From contig NZ_BSUL01000002.1 of the NCBI RefSeq assembly GCF_030161575.1, forward strand, positions 1-60,090: 60,090 nucleotides of DNA. Reading direction: 5' to 3'. The number at the start of each line of letters is the position of its first letter. The stretch's first letter is position 1. The DNA comes from Arenivirga flava. GTDB taxonomy: Bacteria > Actinomycetota > Actinomycetes > Actinomycetales > Microbacteriaceae. Positions 8,881-19,011 of this stretch are shown here, piece by piece. The notes under the pieces are model-generated. The model saw only the letters and a list, made by a program, of their open reading frames with translations. It did not search any database and was not told the DNA's origin. Made by a program: the position numbers and the translations under genes.

Positions 8881-8954
8881 CGTCTCACCTCATCCGTCCA
8901 TCGCCGCGCACCGGACCGTGCGGGCAGCCTCACAGCCTACCGCGCGGACGGGCC

Positions 8955-9863
8955 TCAGACCCGCAGGTACCGGCTGATGGCGAACTGGGCGCTGAGCGCC
9001 GAGAGCAGCACCCCGACGCCGATCACGAGCGGCAGCACGAGCCACACCTCGTCGAGGTCGATGAAGCTGAAGGCGGTGAGCTGCGCCGTCAGGTAGTCGC
9101 CCACGAAGAAGTGCACGAGCGCCACCAGTGCGGCGCAGGCGAGCACCGAGCCGATGAGCGCCGCCACGATGCCCTCGAGGATGAACGGCGTCTTGATGAA
9201 CGCGTTCGAGGCGCCGACGAGGCGCATGATGCCGAGCTCGCGCCTCCGGGAGAAGGCGGAGAGACGGATGGTCGTGGCGATCAGCAGCACCGCCGCGACG
9301 AGCATGAGGGCCGCGATGCCGATCGCCGCGACGCTCGAGGCGTTGAGGGCGTCGAAGATCGGCGCCAGGTAGCTGAGCTGGTTGACGACCTCGTCCACGC
9401 CGGCCAGGCCGGCCAGCGACTCGGTGAGCACCTCGAACTGCGCCGGGTCGACCAGGTTGACCCAGAAGGTGCCGCCGAAGTTCTCGGCGCTGCCGAGCTC
9501 GGCGGTCGGCGTGCCCGAGAACTGCTGCACGAAGCGGTCGTAGCTCTCCTGCGGGGTGTCGTACGACATGGAGGAGACGAAGGGCTGCAGCACGTCGGAG
9601 TCGAGCTCCGCCTGCACCGCCTCGATCTGCGCATCCGTGGCCGCCACGCCCTCGCAGTTGGCCGCGGACTCCGTGCACATGTAGACGACCACCTGGGCGC
9701 GGTCGCTCCAGAACTGGCGCATCTCGTTGACCTGCAGCTGCAGCAGGGCCGAGGCGCCCACGAAGGTCAGCGAGATGAACGTGACGAGCACGACCGAGAC
9801 GACCATGGACAGGTTGCGACGCAGGCCCTGGCCCACCTCGCCCATGACGAGTGCGAACCTCAT
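8955..9863 (-). CDS. ftsX: Cell-division ABC permease FtsX
   Basis: The 302-residue membrane protein partners with FtsE to activate cell-wall hydrolases at the septum. A transmembrane helix lies near residues 20-43 ([20 protein letters not shown]), followed by an extracellular domain with a likely disulfide (CTESAANC). Three more helices follow residue 195 ([18 protein letters not shown] and later). The ATG overlaps the ftsE stop (ATGA, 9860-9863), so translation is coupled. Confidence 0.95.
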   Translation of the reverse strand: MRFALVMGEVGQGLRRNLSMVVSVVLVTFISLTFVGASALLQLQVNEMRQFWSDRAQVVVYMCTESAANCEGVAATDAQIEAVQAELDSDVLQPFVSSMSYDTPQESYDRFVQQFSGTPTAELGSAENFGGTFWVNLVDPAQFEVLTESLAGLAGVDEVVNQLSYLAPIFDALNASSVAAIGIAALMLVAAVLLIATTIRLSAFSRRRELGIMRLVGASNAFIKTPFILEGIVAALIGSVLACAALVALVHFFVGDYLTAQLTAFSFIDLDEVWLVLPLVIGVGVLLSALSAQFAISRYLRV

Positions 9864-10840
9864 GCGCGGTCCCCCTTGTCGAACCGGGTACTGCGGATGG
9901 GCTTGTCGAAGCCGCGCGGGTCGCGGTCGTCGTCGCCGGGCTGGGCGGCGCTCGCAGGCTGCGCGGCGCTGGCGGGCCGTTCCGTCGCGGCGGGAGCGGA
10001 TGCGGGCTGCTGGCCGGTGCGCAGCGACTCGGGCGCGGACGGCAGGTCCGTCGCCGCGGTCACCGGCGTGCTCGGGATGGTCACCGCGCCGGTCTCGCGC
10101 AGATCGCGTCGCCGGGCGACGGGCTCCGCGTCCGCCGGCGCCTGGATCGGCACGGCCTGCGTCTGGTAGCCGCCGCCGCGCTCGTCGCGCACGATGTCAC
10201 CCGCGCTGAGCTCGACGACGCGGCGCTGCATCTGGTCGACCAGATCGGCGGCGTGGGTGGCCATGACCACCGTCGTGCCGTTGGCGTTGATGCGCTCGAG
10301 CAGGTTCATGATGCCCTGGCTCGTGGCGGGGTCGAGGTTGCCGGTCGGCTCGTCCGCCAGCAGCAGCTGCGGCTTGTTGACGATCGCGCGGGCGATGGCG
10401 ACGCGCTGCTGCTCGCCGCCGGAGAGCTCGTGGGGCAGGCGCTCCGACTTGTTGCCGAGGCCGACCATCTGCAGCACGTCGGGCACGGCCTCCTGGATGA
10501 AGCCGCGGCTCTTGCCGATGACCTGCAGCGTGAACGCGACGTTCTCGGCCACGGTCTTGTTCGGCAGCAGGCGGAAGTCCTGGAACACGACGCCCAGGTT
10601 GCGCCGGAAGTACGGCACCTTGCGGCTCGGCAGGCTCTGGAGGTCCTGACCGAGCACGTGGATCTGCCCGCGGTTGGGGCGCTCCTCGCGCAGGATCAGC
10701 CGCAGGAAGCTGGACTTGCCCGACCCCGATGCGCCGACGAGGAAGACGAATTCGCCCCGCAGGATCTCGAGGTCGACCGCGTTGAGGGCAGGGCGGGCGG
10801 TGCGCGCGTACTGCTTGGTGACCTGGTCGAATCGAATCAT
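9860..10840 (-). CDS. ftsE: Cell-division ATP-binding protein FtsE with long C-terminal tail
   Basis: The first 228 residues or so are a complete ABC ATPase: Walker [11 protein letters not shown]-loop VFQDF, signature [14 protein letters not shown], Walker B LLLADEP and switch H in ATHAAD. It should power FtsX. About 95 extra residues follow, rich in Ala, Pro and Arg and probably disordered ([20 protein letters not shown]). FtsE is usually near 230 residues, so the tail is an actinobacterial elaboration of unknown role. Confidence 0.95.
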   Translation of the reverse strand: MIRFDQVTKQYARTARPALNAVDLEILRGEFVFLVGASGSGKSSFLRLILREERPNRGQIHVLGQDLQSLPSRKVPYFRRNLGVVFQDFRLLPNKTVAENVAFTLQVIGKSRGFIQEAVPDVLQMVGLGNKSERLPHELSGGEQQRVAIARAIVNKPQLLLADEPTGNLDPATSQGIMNLLERINANGTTVVMATHAADLVDQMQRRVVELSAGDIVRDERGGGYQTQAVPIQAPADAEPVARRRDLRETGAVTIPSTPVTAATDLPSAPESLRTGQQPASAPAATERPASAAQPASAAQPGDDDRDPRGFDKPIRSTRFDKGDRA

Positions 10841-10952
10841 GACGGCACGAGCCTAGGTCGCCGCATCCGCGATCCCGGGAGCGACACCCGCGCGGGGGCG
10901 GCGGGTCCCTGAGGGTTCCTTATGAACAGAGCGCCCGGTGCTCGTCATCGAA

Positions 10953-11005
10953 CCGATCGAGCACAGCTCGATCGGCGCTGGCGTCGCACTGACGCTTCGC
11001 GTCAG
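10953..11005 (-). terminator. Two hairpins at the 3' end of prfB
   Basis: CCGATCGAG and CTCGATCGG (10953-10975, loop CACAG) and CTGACGC and GCGTCAG (10989-11005, loop TTC) are perfect stems. The second overlaps the prfB stop codon. Neither has a T-tract, so they may be weak terminators or mRNA-stabilising structures between prfB and ftsE. Confidence 0.5.
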
Positions 11006-12114
11006 CCTTCAGCTCCAGCGCGCTGCTTGCGCCAGCGGATGCCCGCGGCGATGAAGCCGTCGAGGTCGCCGTCGAGCACGATCGCGGGGTTGCCGACCTC
11101 GTGTCCGGTGCGCAGGTCCTTGACCAGCTGCTGGCCGTAGAGGAAGTACGACCGCATCTGGTCGCCCCAGCTCGCGGTGATGGTGCCTGCGAGCTCCTTC
11201 TTCTTTGCGGCCTCCTCCTCGCGCTGCAGCAGCATGAGGCGGGTCTGCAGCACGCGCATGGCGGCGGCGCGGTTCTGGATCTGCGACTTCTCGTTCTGCA
11301 TCGACACGACGATGCCGGTCGGGATGTGCGTGATGCGCACCGCCGAGTCGGTCGTGTTGACCGACTGGCCGCCGGGGCCGGACGAGCGGAACACGTCGAC
11401 GCGGATGTCGTTCTCGGGCACCTCCACGGCCTGGGCCTCCTCCATGACGGGGATGACCTCGACCGCGGCGAAGCTCGTCTGTCGCTTGTCGGCGCCGCCG
11501 AACGGGCTGATGCGCGCCAGGCGGTGCGTGCCCGCCTCGACGCTGAGCGTGCCGAAGACGTAGGGGGCGTCGATCTCGAAGGTCGCGCTCTTGATGCCGG
11601 CGCCCTCCGCGAAGGAGGTATCCATCACCTTGACCGAGTACTTGTGCCGCTCCGCCCAGCGCAGGTACATGCGCATGAGCATCTCGGCGAAGTCGGTGGC
11701 GTCGTCGCCGCCGGCACCGGAGCGGATGGTCACGACCGCGCCGCGGCTGTCGTACTCGCCGTCGAGCAGCGTCTGCACCTCGAGGTCGGCGATGGTCTTC
11801 TCGATCGACTTCAGCTCGGTCTCCGCCTCGGCGGCGCTGTCGTCGTCCTCCATCTCGCGGGCCAGCTCGGCCAGCACCTCGAGGTCGTCGAGCCGGCGCT
11901 CGAGCGCGGTGACGCGGCCGAGTGCGGCCTGCGCGTGGCTGAGCGCGCTGGTCACCTTCTGCGCGTTCGCGGTGTCGTCCCAGAGGTCGGGGGCGCCCGC
12001 CTGCTCGCTGAGCTCAGCGATCTCGCGCTCGAGGCGCTCGGTGTCCACCACCGCCTTGATGTCGGCGAAGGTGGCCCGCGCAGCGGCGATCTGATCGTTG
12101 AAGTCGTCCAGCAT
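11002..12114 (-). CDS. prfB: Peptide chain release factor 2
   Basis: The 370-residue factor recognises UGA and UAA and triggers hydrolysis of peptidyl-tRNA. The GGQ loop is in [19 protein letters not shown] and the codon-recognition SPF is in LARISPFGG. The frame is continuous from ATG 12114, so the autoregulatory +1 frameshift of enterobacterial prfB is absent. It heads the conserved prfB-ftsE-ftsX-smpB order. Confidence 0.96.
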   Translation of the reverse strand: MLDDFNDQIAAARATFADIKAVVDTERLEREIAELSEQAGAPDLWDDTANAQKVTSALSHAQAALGRVTALERRLDDLEVLAELAREMEDDDSAAEAETELKSIEKTIADLEVQTLLDGEYDSRGAVVTIRSGAGGDDATDFAEMLMRMYLRWAERHKYSVKVMDTSFAEGAGIKSATFEIDAPYVFGTLSVEAGTHRLARISPFGGADKRQTSFAAVEVIPVMEEAQAVEVPENDIRVDVFRSSGPGGQSVNTTDSAVRITHIPTGIVVSMQNEKSQIQNRAAAMRVLQTRLMLLQREEEAAKKKELAGTITASWGDQMRSYFLYGQQLVKDLRTGHEVGNPAIVLDGDLDGFIAAGIRWRKQRAGAEG

Positions 12115-12172
12115 TGTGCCGACCAGCCTACCGCCCCGGAGGCCCGCGCCGACGGGCGTAGGCTCGGCGGTG

Positions 12173-13576
12173 ATGAGCGTCGCCGAGCAGCCCTTCCGTT
12201 GGCGCTCCGTGGCGATCCCGGTGTTCCTGCCGACCGTGCTCTTCGCCACCGGCGAGGGCGCCATCCTGCCGGTCATCCCGCAGATCGTGGCGAACGCCGG
12301 GGGCAGCCTCGCGATCGCCGGGCTCGTCGCCGGCATGCTCATGATCGGCACGCTGATCGGCGACCTGCCGAGCGGATGGGTGATCAGCCGCATCGGGGAG
12401 CGCCCGGCCATGATCGCCAGCTGCGTGCTCGCGCTGCTGGCGATGGGCGGCTGCCTGCTGGCGCCGACCCCGGCCGTGCTCGCGGCGGCGATCCTCGTGC
12501 TCGGCATCGCGACCACCGCCTTCGCGCTGGCCCGGCACTCGTTCATGACCCAGCGGGTGCCGCTGCGGGTGCGCGCCCGGGCGCTGTCGACCCTCGGCGG
12601 CTCGTTCCGGCTCGGGCTCTTCATCGGCCCGTTCGTCGGCGCGCTCATCATCGAGCTGACCGGCGACGCGCGGAACGTGTTCTGGGTGCAGGCCGTCATG
12701 GCGCTGGCCTGCGTGGTGCTGCTCGCGGCGCTGCGCGACCCGGAGACCGGGCTGCGCGGCTTCGGCGGTGCCGGGGCCGCTGCGCGGCGGGGTCCGGGCG
12801 GCGCTGCCGATAGGACCGCGGCGGGCGGAGCCGGCGGGCTCGGAGCGAACGCGGCCGAGCGCCCGAGGGCGGAGTCGCCCGAGCTCGGAGCGGGCGCCGG
12901 CTCGCGCACCGCACTCGAGCCGACCGAGCGCGGACCGGGGGCGGACGACGACCCGCCCGCCGCATCCGCCGGCACCTTCCGCACGCTGTGGCGGCGGCGC
13001 GACGTGCTGCTGCGGCTCGGCTGGGGCGTGCTGCTCATGGGGGCGCTGCGCTCGAGCCGCATGACCCTGCTGCCGCTGTGGGCCGTGAGCCTCGGCATCG
13101 GCGAGCGCGACGCGGCGCTGATCATCGGCCTCGGGGCGGCCATCGACTTCGGCCTCTTCTTCGTGAGCGGATGGATCATGGACCGCTTCGGCCGCGCCTG
13201 GTCGGCGGTGCCCGCCATGACGGGTCTGGGACTCGGGCACCTGGTCCTGGCCCTCACGCACGACGTCGGCGCCGCCGCCTGGTGGTTCGGCGCCGTCGCC
13301 GTCTTCCTGGCGCTCGCCAACGGCGTCGGCAGCGGCATCATGATGACGGTCGGCGCCGACCTGGCCGACCCGCGCGACCCGGCGCCCTTCCTCGGGGCGT
13401 GGCGCTTCATCGCGGACAGCGGCACCGCATCCGCTCCGCTCATCATCTCGGGGCTGACCGCGCTCGTGTCGCTCTCGGCGGCGAGCGCTGCGATGGGCGT
13501 GCTCGGCGTGATCGGCGGCCTGGTGTTCCTGCGCTACCTGCCGCGCTACGCGCCGGGCCGCACGCCGCGGGACTGA
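12173..13576 (+). CDS. MFS transporter with long cytoplasmic central loop
   Basis: About 467 residues with the twelve-helix MFS pattern. The helix 2-3 loop [15 protein letters not shown] resembles motif A, and helices such as [17 protein letters not shown] and [19 protein letters not shown] are visible. The two halves are separated by about 60 low-complexity Gly/Ala/Pro/Glu residues (residues 200-260). The substrate cannot be read from the sequence; drug or sugar efflux is typical. The ATG at 12173, or the adjacent GTG at 12170, is chosen because upstream codons overlap the prfB 5' region. Confidence 0.85.
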   Translation: MSVAEQPFRWRSVAIPVFLPTVLFATGEGAILPVIPQIVANAGGSLAIAGLVAGMLMIGTLIGDLPSGWVISRIGERPAMIASCVLALLAMGGCLLAPTPAVLAAAILVLGIATTAFALARHSFMTQRVPLRVRARALSTLGGSFRLGLFIGPFVGALIIELTGDARNVFWVQAVMALACVVLLAALRDPETGLRGFGGAGAAARRGPGGAADRTAAGGAGGLGANAAERPRAESPELGAGAGSRTALEPTERGPGADDDPPAASAGTFRTLWRRRDVLLRLGWGVLLMGALRSSRMTLLPLWAVSLGIGERDAALIIGLGAAIDFGLFFVSGWIMDRFGRAWSAVPAMTGLGLGHLVLALTHDVGAAAWWFGAVAVFLALANGVGSGIMMTVGADLADPRDPAPFLGAWRFIADSGTASAPLIISGLTALVSLSAASAAMGVLGVIGGLVFLRYLPRYAPGRTPRD

Positions 13577-13669
13577 GCACCCCGCACGCCGCACGCCGCG
13601 GGACTGAGCACCCCGCACGCCGCACGCCGCGGGACTGAGCACCCCGCACGCCGCACGCCGCACGCCGCG
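13559..13669. repeat. 31-bp tandem repeat including the MFS stop codon
   Basis: GGGACTGA recurs at 13569, 13600 and 13631, exactly 31 bp apart, within a unit rich in the heptamer GCACGCC. The first copy contains the stop codon of the MFS gene, so the repeat arose by local duplication of the gene end. Confidence 0.85.
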
Positions 13670-13674
13670 ATCGG

Positions 13675-13900
13675 TGCCACTTCCGGCGCTCGGGCCGCGC
13701 CTCGCCGACCGCGAGTGGCAACGATGCCCGCCGAGGGGACGGAAGCTGCGCTTCCCGAGTCCGCGGGGAGCAACTGGTGTCCCCTGGCCCACTCCGCGCC
13801 TCGGAATCGTCGCGGCTTCTGGCGCTCGGGTCGCTCGCGCCGGGATCGTTGCCACTTCCGGCGCTCGGGCCGCGCCTCGCCGACCGCGAGTGCCAACGAT
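13675..13900. repeat. Pair of 51-bp near-identical intergenic repeats
   Basis: The 51-bp units at 13675-13725 and 13850-13900 differ at one base. Each begins TGCCACTTCCGG and ends GTGGCAACGAT (or GTGCCAACGAT), so the ends are inverted and could fold. The 392-bp gap 13577-13968 holds only this pair and the 31-bp tandem repeat; I see no gene in it. Confidence 0.8.
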
Positions 13901-13968
13901 CTACGTCGTGGGGACGGATGACGCCCTTGCGCGGTTAGCCTGGGCGCACCGAACAGACAGGGAGCGAC

Positions 13969-14634
13969 GTGCGCCTCATCCTCATCCGCCACGGACAGAC
14001 ACCGTCGAACGTGAAGGGGGTGCTCGACACCCGGCTGCCCGGCCCCGGCCTCACGCTGCTCGGCCTCGAGCAGGCGGCGGCGCTGCCGGGGGCGCTGCGC
14101 GACGAGCGCATCGACGCGATCTACGTGTCGGACATGGTGCGCACCAGCATCACCGCGGCACACCTCTCCGCGACCCTCGACCTCGAGCCGATCCAGCGTG
14201 CCGGCATCCGCGAGATCACCTCGGGCGACCTCGAGATGCACAGCGACCGTCCCAGCGTCGAGACCTACATGACCGCCGTCTACTCCTGGTCGCAGGGCGA
14301 CCTCGGTGCGCGCATCCCGGGCGGCGAGGACGGCCACGAGTTCGTCGCACGCTACGACGCCGTCATCGCGGAGGCGCAGGAGAGCGGATGGGGCACCGTC
14401 GCCTTCGTGAGCCACGGCGCGGCGATCCGCGCGTGGGCCTCGATCCGCGGCATCAACGTGCCGCGCGAGCACATCCTGAGCAACCCGATGCACAACACCG
14501 GCGTCGTCGTGGCCGAGGACACCCCCGAGGGCGAGTGGATCGTGCGCACCTTCCAGGGCGAGGCGCTCGGCGGCGACCGCGTCGACACGACCGTCGGCGG
14601 CCCGGCCGGCGAGTCGCCCGCGACCGCTCGCTGA
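13969..14634 (+). CDS. Histidine phosphatase (phosphoglycerate mutase-like)
   Basis: A 221-residue protein of the phosphoglycerate mutase-like superfamily. The N-terminal LILIRHGQTPSN carries the phospho-accepting His, and FVSHGAAIRAW carries the second catalytic His. The sequence between is closer to broad-specificity phosphatases than to glycolytic mutase. The start is a GTG preceded by GGGAG. The substrate is unknown. Confidence 0.9.
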   Translation: MRLILIRHGQTPSNVKGVLDTRLPGPGLTLLGLEQAAALPGALRDERIDAIYVSDMVRTSITAAHLSATLDLEPIQRAGIREITSGDLEMHSDRPSVETYMTAVYSWSQGDLGARIPGGEDGHEFVARYDAVIAEAQESGWGTVAFVSHGAAIRAWASIRGINVPREHILSNPMHNTGVVVAEDTPEGEWIVRTFQGEALGGDRVDTTVGGPAGESPATAR

Positions 14635-14667
14635 GGCGGCGTCGAGACCAGACGTCGCGGAAGGCCC

Positions 14668-15123
14668 CTACGGCGCGACGAGCACCGAGCGCGCCGTCGT
14701 CGTCACCTCGAGGCGCAGCGCCTCCGGCAGCACGACCCCGACGACCGGCGGTCGCCACTCGGCGGCGAGCACGACGCGGGCGCTGCGGCCGTCGGGCGTG
14801 CCGGCCTGCACGAGCTCGAGGCCCTCGAGCCGGTGGGGCACCACAGCGAGGTGGTCCTCGACGGTGACGAGCACGTCGCCGGAGTCGAGGTTCGGCGCGC
14901 GCCAGTCGCCGCCCGGGCCGACGCCGGCCAGGTCGAACGCCTCCGCTCCGGCGAGCGCGGCACCGTCGGCGAGGCTCAGCAGCCGCTTGCGCTCCAGGTA
15001 GAGCGAGGTGGCGCCCATCGCCACGATGATCAGCGTCAGGCCGAGCAAGGCCCCGAGCAGCACCAGCGGCAGGACGGAGCCGTCATCGCGGCGGAGGATG
15101 CGCATCCGCTCGGCCGCCCTCAC
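14668..15123 (-). CDS. Tad-locus TadG-like secreted/membrane protein
   Basis: This 151-residue protein starts with a pilin-like signal (DDGSVLPLVLLGALLGLTLIIV), then a short exported domain. It matches the small TadG-like / helicase-secretion-neighbourhood TadE-like proteins that close actinobacterial tad loci. Its start overlaps the stop of the TadE-like gene (15120-15123), so translation is coupled. It should act at the membrane with the pilus machinery. Confidence 0.75.
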   Translation of the reverse strand: MRAAERMRILRRDDGSVLPLVLLGALLGLTLIIVAMGATSLYLERKRLLSLADGAALAGAEAFDLAGVGPGGDWRAPNLDSGDVLVTVEDHLAVVPHRLEGLELVQAGTPDGRSARVVLAAEWRPPVVGVVLPEALRLEVTTTARSVLVAP

Positions 15124-15602
15124 GACCCGGCTCCCGCGAAGCGCGAGACGCGCTGGCTGGCGACGGCCTCGAGCGGCACGGTGACGGGCAGCGCGGACTG
15201 GACGAAGGGCGGCACGAGCGGCAGCGGAACCTCGGCCGTGACGGTCACGTGCACCAGGCTGCCGCGCCCGAGGCAGGGCTCCGGATCGCAGCGGAGCGCG
15301 AGCGAGGCGTCGACGTCGTCGAGTCCGTGATCCTCGAGCGCGAACGCCAGCGCGAGCTCGGCCGATTCCCGCCCGGAGGCCACGTCGGGCGCCGCGACGA
15401 GCACCCGGGCGGCCTGCCGCGCCGCGCCCTCGACGGCGAGCGCTCCGGCCTGGATCTGCGACACGGCGAGCACGAGGTAGATCAGCGGCACGAGCAGCAC
15501 GACGCCGGCACCGAGGAACTCGAGCGAGGCGCTGCCGCGATCGTCGCGCAGTCGCGCTCCGACCGCCGAGCTCGTGTCACGGCAGCGTCTCGAGGGCCGC
15601 AT
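15120..15602 (-). CDS. TadE-like pilus protein
   Basis: About 160 residues with the TadE motif DDRGSASLEFLGAGVVLLVPLIYLV, a type IV pilin-like segment with the conserved Glu after the cleavage region. A periplasmic/extracellular domain follows with a Cys pair (RCDPEPCLG). I choose ATG 15602; an earlier ATG at 15632 would extend further into the preceding gene. It is a minor pseudopilin candidate of the tad system. Confidence 0.8.
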   Translation of the reverse strand: MRPSRRCRDTSSAVGARLRDDRGSASLEFLGAGVVLLVPLIYLVLAVSQIQAGALAVEGAARQAARVLVAAPDVASGRESAELALAFALEDHGLDDVDASLALRCDPEPCLGRGSLVHVTVTAEVPLPLVPPFVQSALPVTVPLEAVASQRVSRFAGAGS

Positions 15603-16006
15603 GGCCGCGCACCTCCAGACCGCGTTCGACACCGAGCAGTCCGAAGAGCGGCAGTGCGGCCCGCACCGTGACCTCGACGGACGGCACGCCGAGATGCTCG
15701 CCCTCGACCGCCGTCACGTCATCGGCGTAGGACGGGCCGAGCGCGGTGCCGATCAGCTCGCGCGTGCGCTCAACGCCCGCGGCGGCGGAGCCGTCGGCGA
15801 GCGCCGCGAAGCGCGCCCTCCGAGGCCGCGTCGGTCACGGTGTTGCGCACGTGCAGCGCGACTCCCAGCTGCAGCACCGCCAGCAGCAGCGCGAGCAGCA
15901 GGGCGCTCACCATCACGAACTCCGCCGGCGCCGAACCGCGCTCGTCCGCGAGGGGATGCCGCATCCGCACCACGAAAGCGGGCACGGAGCGGACGAGCGG
16001 ATGCAC
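15577..16006 (-). pseudogene. TadE-like pilus protein, frameshifted near 15811
   Basis: The first part reads ADERGSAPAEFVMVSALLLA, a TadE-type N-terminus, and then NTVTDAASEGA. The frame is lost at a GCGCGC run (15811-15816). In another frame the protein continues RFAALADGSAAAGVERTREL to GHAALETLP and a stop at 15577. Restoring one GC dinucleotide would give an intact protein of about 143 residues. It could be a genuine mutation in a decaying locus or a sequencing slip. Confidence 0.75.
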
Positions 16007-16017
16007 GGCGCAGCCCC

Positions 16018-16134
16018 TCAGTACCCCATGACGCGGGCGATGGCCGCGTCGAAGACCCCGCTGAGCGCAGGCTCGGCGAGCGCCCAGATGATGAGGACCA
16101 GCCCGGCGGTCATGAGCGTGATCAGCACCCAGCC
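16018..16134 (-). pseudogene. DUF4244 pilin-like gene, 3' fragment
   Basis: The fragment reads GWVLITLMTAGLVLIIWALA then EPALSGVF and ends MGY. This is the hydrophobic C-terminal half of DUF4244 proteins, small pilin-like products of actinobacterial tad loci. Upstream of the shared GGCTGG it runs into the integrative element. The matching N-terminal half, ending DVPGW, is at 27047-27131. Together they would encode about 66 residues. Confidence 0.9.
16129..16134. other. attL core of the element
   Basis: CCAGCC. The host sequence GTGATCAGCACCCAGCC leads into it, and the element continues AGTACTAGAG. Serine integrases need only a 2-bp identical core, so the exact crossover lies within these six bases. 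Confidence 0.8.
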
Positions 16135-16152
16135 AGTACTAGAGTTCAACAT

Positions 16153-17805
16153 ATGAAGCTGCGCGCTGCGATATACGCCCGGATCAGCAATAAGGACAAG
16201 CGAACGCCAAAGGTCGCAGATCAGATTGCGATCCTGAAGCTGTTCGCTGGCGAGTGCGGCTACACCGTGGGGCCGGTGTTCCAGGACGACGGCATCGCGG
16301 CGTCAGGCAAGAGCATCGACGACACCACGTTGGAGAAGCGCCCCGGCGCACAAGCTCTCCTGAAGGCTATGGAGGCCAAGGAGTTCGATGTGCTCCTTGC
16401 TGTTGAAGGCGAGCGACTGGCGAGGACGTATCAAGACGGCTTGAAGTTCATTTCGACCTCCGCCGACGCTGGTGTTCTCTGGCACTTCGAGGGCGACCGG
16501 ACCCCGCTGGACGTTTCCACACCGAATGGAGAGGAGACAGCCGTAGCGATCTTCACGTCAGGGCGTCGTGAGGGCCGCATCCGCGATGCACGTCAGCGAC
16601 GACGCTACGAGCGGGAGCGAGCCGCGGGGATGCCCTTGTGGGGCACCCGTCCGTTCGGATTCGAGCCCGACCGGATCACGGTCCGTGAGGAGGAGGCGGC
16701 ATACATTCGGACCGCCGTCGCCGACTACCTCAGCGGGACGCGCTCCATGCTGAGAATCGCAAAGGACTGGACCGCTGCTGGCGTCAAGACGGACGCGATG
16801 CGACCTTCAGAGGCAGATGTCGAGGCGGGCCGGGACTACCGGGAGCGAGTCAGCAGGGATGGTGAGAAGCGCCCGGTGTCAACGGTCTGGACCGCGACGA
16901 CGGTCCGTCAGCTGCTCCTTCGCCCTCGGAATGCTGGCCTGCTCGTGTACAAGGGTCAGCAGCTCGCAGAGAGCAAGATCGAGCGCATCATCGAGCCGGA
17001 ACAGCATGAGGCCCTGAAAAGCCGCGTGAAGGCCGGGACACCGGTGTCTGAGCGTGCCGTGACCCTGCTCGGCGGCGTCCTCCGCTGTGAGTGCGGAGCC
17101 GTCATGCACGGCACCACGAGCTATTCCCAGCGCAATAAGGAGCGCGGCAACGTCCCCGCGGGCAAGCGCTACGTCTTCAAGAACTACAAATGCTCAAAGG
17201 CCCTCTACGACAAGAGCCAGCGCCATGCATCGATAGCCCAAGGTGCCGTCGATGATTTCTTCACGGCTACGCTCCTGGCGGACCTCTTTCACGACAGGAT
17301 CAAGGCTCCTGGCGACGACGTAAGCGCCAAACTGAGCGACCTGGCTCAACGACTCATTGAGAACCAAGAGAACGTGAAGCACGTAGGGGCACAGTTGCTC
17401 GACCCTGCCCTCAAGTCGATCCACGCTCAGGGCAAATCGAATCTGGCAGCCCTCGACAGCGAACGAGAAGAGCTCGAAGCGGAGCGAGATCGCCTCCTCT
17501 CCCGCGCTGCCGATGGTGGTGCGCTCTCCGGGTTCCTGGATGAGTGGCGGCGTTCGGACGATGCTCCGTTCAAAGACACCGAGGAGCGCGAGGCCTGGGA
17601 GGCTCGCCTCCGTGAGGCTTGGGGCAGCCTGCCCATCGACCGTCAGCGGGCCATGATCCGCGCCCGCTACCGCCCATCCGTGAAGGTTGGTGGACGTGGG
17701 ATCAGTCGGCTGAGTTTGGGGCAGTTGCCTGGCGGGGACTATATGGGCTTCGACAATCCGGTTTCATTCGAACCCGAGCCCGAGGGCTGGGCAGCCATCT
17801 CGTGA
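16153..17805 (+). CDS. Large serine integrase
   Basis: This 550-residue recombinase should catalyse attP x attB integration of the element. The catalytic Ser is residue 12 (AAIYARISNKD); ERLARTYQDGLKF and TPNGEETAVAIFTSGRREG complete the resolvase domain. The Recombinase domain (GMPLWGTRPFGFEPD onward) and the zinc ribbon (LRCECGAVMHG, YKCSK) follow, then a coiled coil. The gene begins 18 bp from the attL core, the usual arrangement. No frameshift is seen, so it is probably active. Confidence 0.95.
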   Translation: MKLRAAIYARISNKDKRTPKVADQIAILKLFAGECGYTVGPVFQDDGIAASGKSIDDTTLEKRPGAQALLKAMEAKEFDVLLAVEGERLARTYQDGLKFISTSADAGVLWHFEGDRTPLDVSTPNGEETAVAIFTSGRREGRIRDARQRRRYERERAAGMPLWGTRPFGFEPDRITVREEEAAYIRTAVADYLSGTRSMLRIAKDWTAAGVKTDAMRPSEADVEAGRDYRERVSRDGEKRPVSTVWTATTVRQLLLRPRNAGLLVYKGQQLAESKIERIIEPEQHEALKSRVKAGTPVSERAVTLLGGVLRCECGAVMHGTTSYSQRNKERGNVPAGKRYVFKNYKCSKALYDKSQRHASIAQGAVDDFFTATLLADLFHDRIKAPGDDVSAKLSDLAQRLIENQENVKHVGAQLLDPALKSIHAQGKSNLAALDSEREELEAERDRLLSRAADGGALSGFLDEWRRSDDAPFKDTEEREAWEARLREAWGSLPIDRQRAMIRARYRPSVKVGGRGISRLSLGQLPGGDYMGFDNPVSFEPEPEGWAAIS

Positions 17806-17949
17806 CTTTCGGATCAGCCTGCTGCACCCCGGTGTATCTCGGCGGCGTGGCGCTCACAGCCCCGACACCGGTCATGGCTACGCGAAATGATTGACGCCCA
17901 GCCGGGCTCGAGGCCGTTATCAAGAGATGTGGCACCAGTGTCGTGCAGG

Positions 17950-18786
17950 TCAGGATGGTGCAAGGCCGTCGTTCTCGCCGAAGCGCCCGAGCGCTGGCGC
18001 AGGTAAGGCGAAGCCCATGCCGTTACGCACGAAACGTTCTTCCTCGAACACCCAGTGCAGCAGGTTGAGTAGCGAGTCCGGGTAGAGCTTGAGGCCCGCG
18101 CCTCCAATGCCTCCGTAGTAATTCCGGTGAAACATGGGAGTGACCATGTTCGCGAGGGCCATTCCATACTTCGATCCTGCGAGGGCTGCGGTCACTACGC
18201 CCGTCACAAGATCGGCCAGTTGGAGATGTGGATGCCGGTGAGACGGTGCAGTCAAGACGGGTATCACGATGGCTTCCGACTTCACGAATTCGGTGCCTAT
18301 CGAGGTCAAGTCCGCTGTCTCACCTAACCAAGCATCCTCTGCACGGTGATCGCCGCCTGGCTTGTCAAAAACCAGAATCCCACGGTGCCCCTCATTTTGA
18401 AGCATCATCTCGACGCGTTCGAAGAGGAACCGAATCACCCATTGCTCCGCCGTCTGATTTCTCATCCCTAGTCCGGCGAGCTCGTCATCCCAGACAGCTG
18501 CAACCACCCTGCAACCGTGTGCGAGAGCGTCCGCAAGGATGGCCTCGCGGAGCGGAGCGATAATGCTGGTCTTTTTGTTCTTGCGGAACCAGTCGGTCTT
18601 CGAGTCAGGAGACCACTTCAGTTCGACTTCACGCGGCACATCGAACTCATCGAGGCGGGCGTTGAACGCTTCCGCGAAGGGACGCACTTTGTCCTCAGCG
18701 AACGCGACTGCGCCGAGGGTGATGAGATTCCCCATCGCCTCCCTGCGGCCCTTTTGCTTCGAATCGTCAACGAACACGACGTGCAT
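17950..18786 (-). CDS. DUF3800 domain protein
   Basis: About 278 residues. HVVFVDDSKQKG at the N-terminus and HPHLQLADLVTGVV near residue 215 are the acidic and His/Asp signatures of DUF3800, a family with an RNase H-like fold that is common on mobile elements and near defence genes. ATG 18786 is preferred over the in-frame ATG at 18804 because GGGGGGA sits just upstream of it. The biochemical role is not established; nuclease activity is an inference from the fold. Confidence 0.85.
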   Translation of the reverse strand: MHVVFVDDSKQKGRREAMGNLITLGAVAFAEDKVRPFAEAFNARLDEFDVPREVELKWSPDSKTDWFRKNKKTSIIAPLREAILADALAHGCRVVAAVWDDELAGLGMRNQTAEQWVIRFLFERVEMMLQNEGHRGILVFDKPGGDHRAEDAWLGETADLTSIGTEFVKSEAIVIPVLTAPSHRHPHLQLADLVTGVVTAALAGSKYGMALANMVTPMFHRNYYGGIGGAGLKLYPDSLLNLLHWVFEEERFVRNGMGFALPAPALGRFGENDGLAPS

Positions 18787-19011
18787 TAGTCCCCCCAGGA
18801 TCATCGAATGCCGCTCGTACCCTAGCGATCTTCCTTCCCTCTCAGCCCAGCGGCACTCTGCTAAGCGAAGGCGTCATCTCACACTGCCCGCCGTTCGCCG
18901 ATGGCGTGCGGCTCCGACCGTCAGGTACCTCACGCGGCAACCGTCTCGTGCTGTAGGGAGGGCAGATGGGTGACGGTGGAGAACCGTACGCTGTTGACCG
19001 AGGGAGTCAAC

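Noticed and set aside
11002..12114. Programmed frameshift in prfB
   Set aside because: The reading frame is continuous from ATG to stop, with no in-frame UGA near the start.
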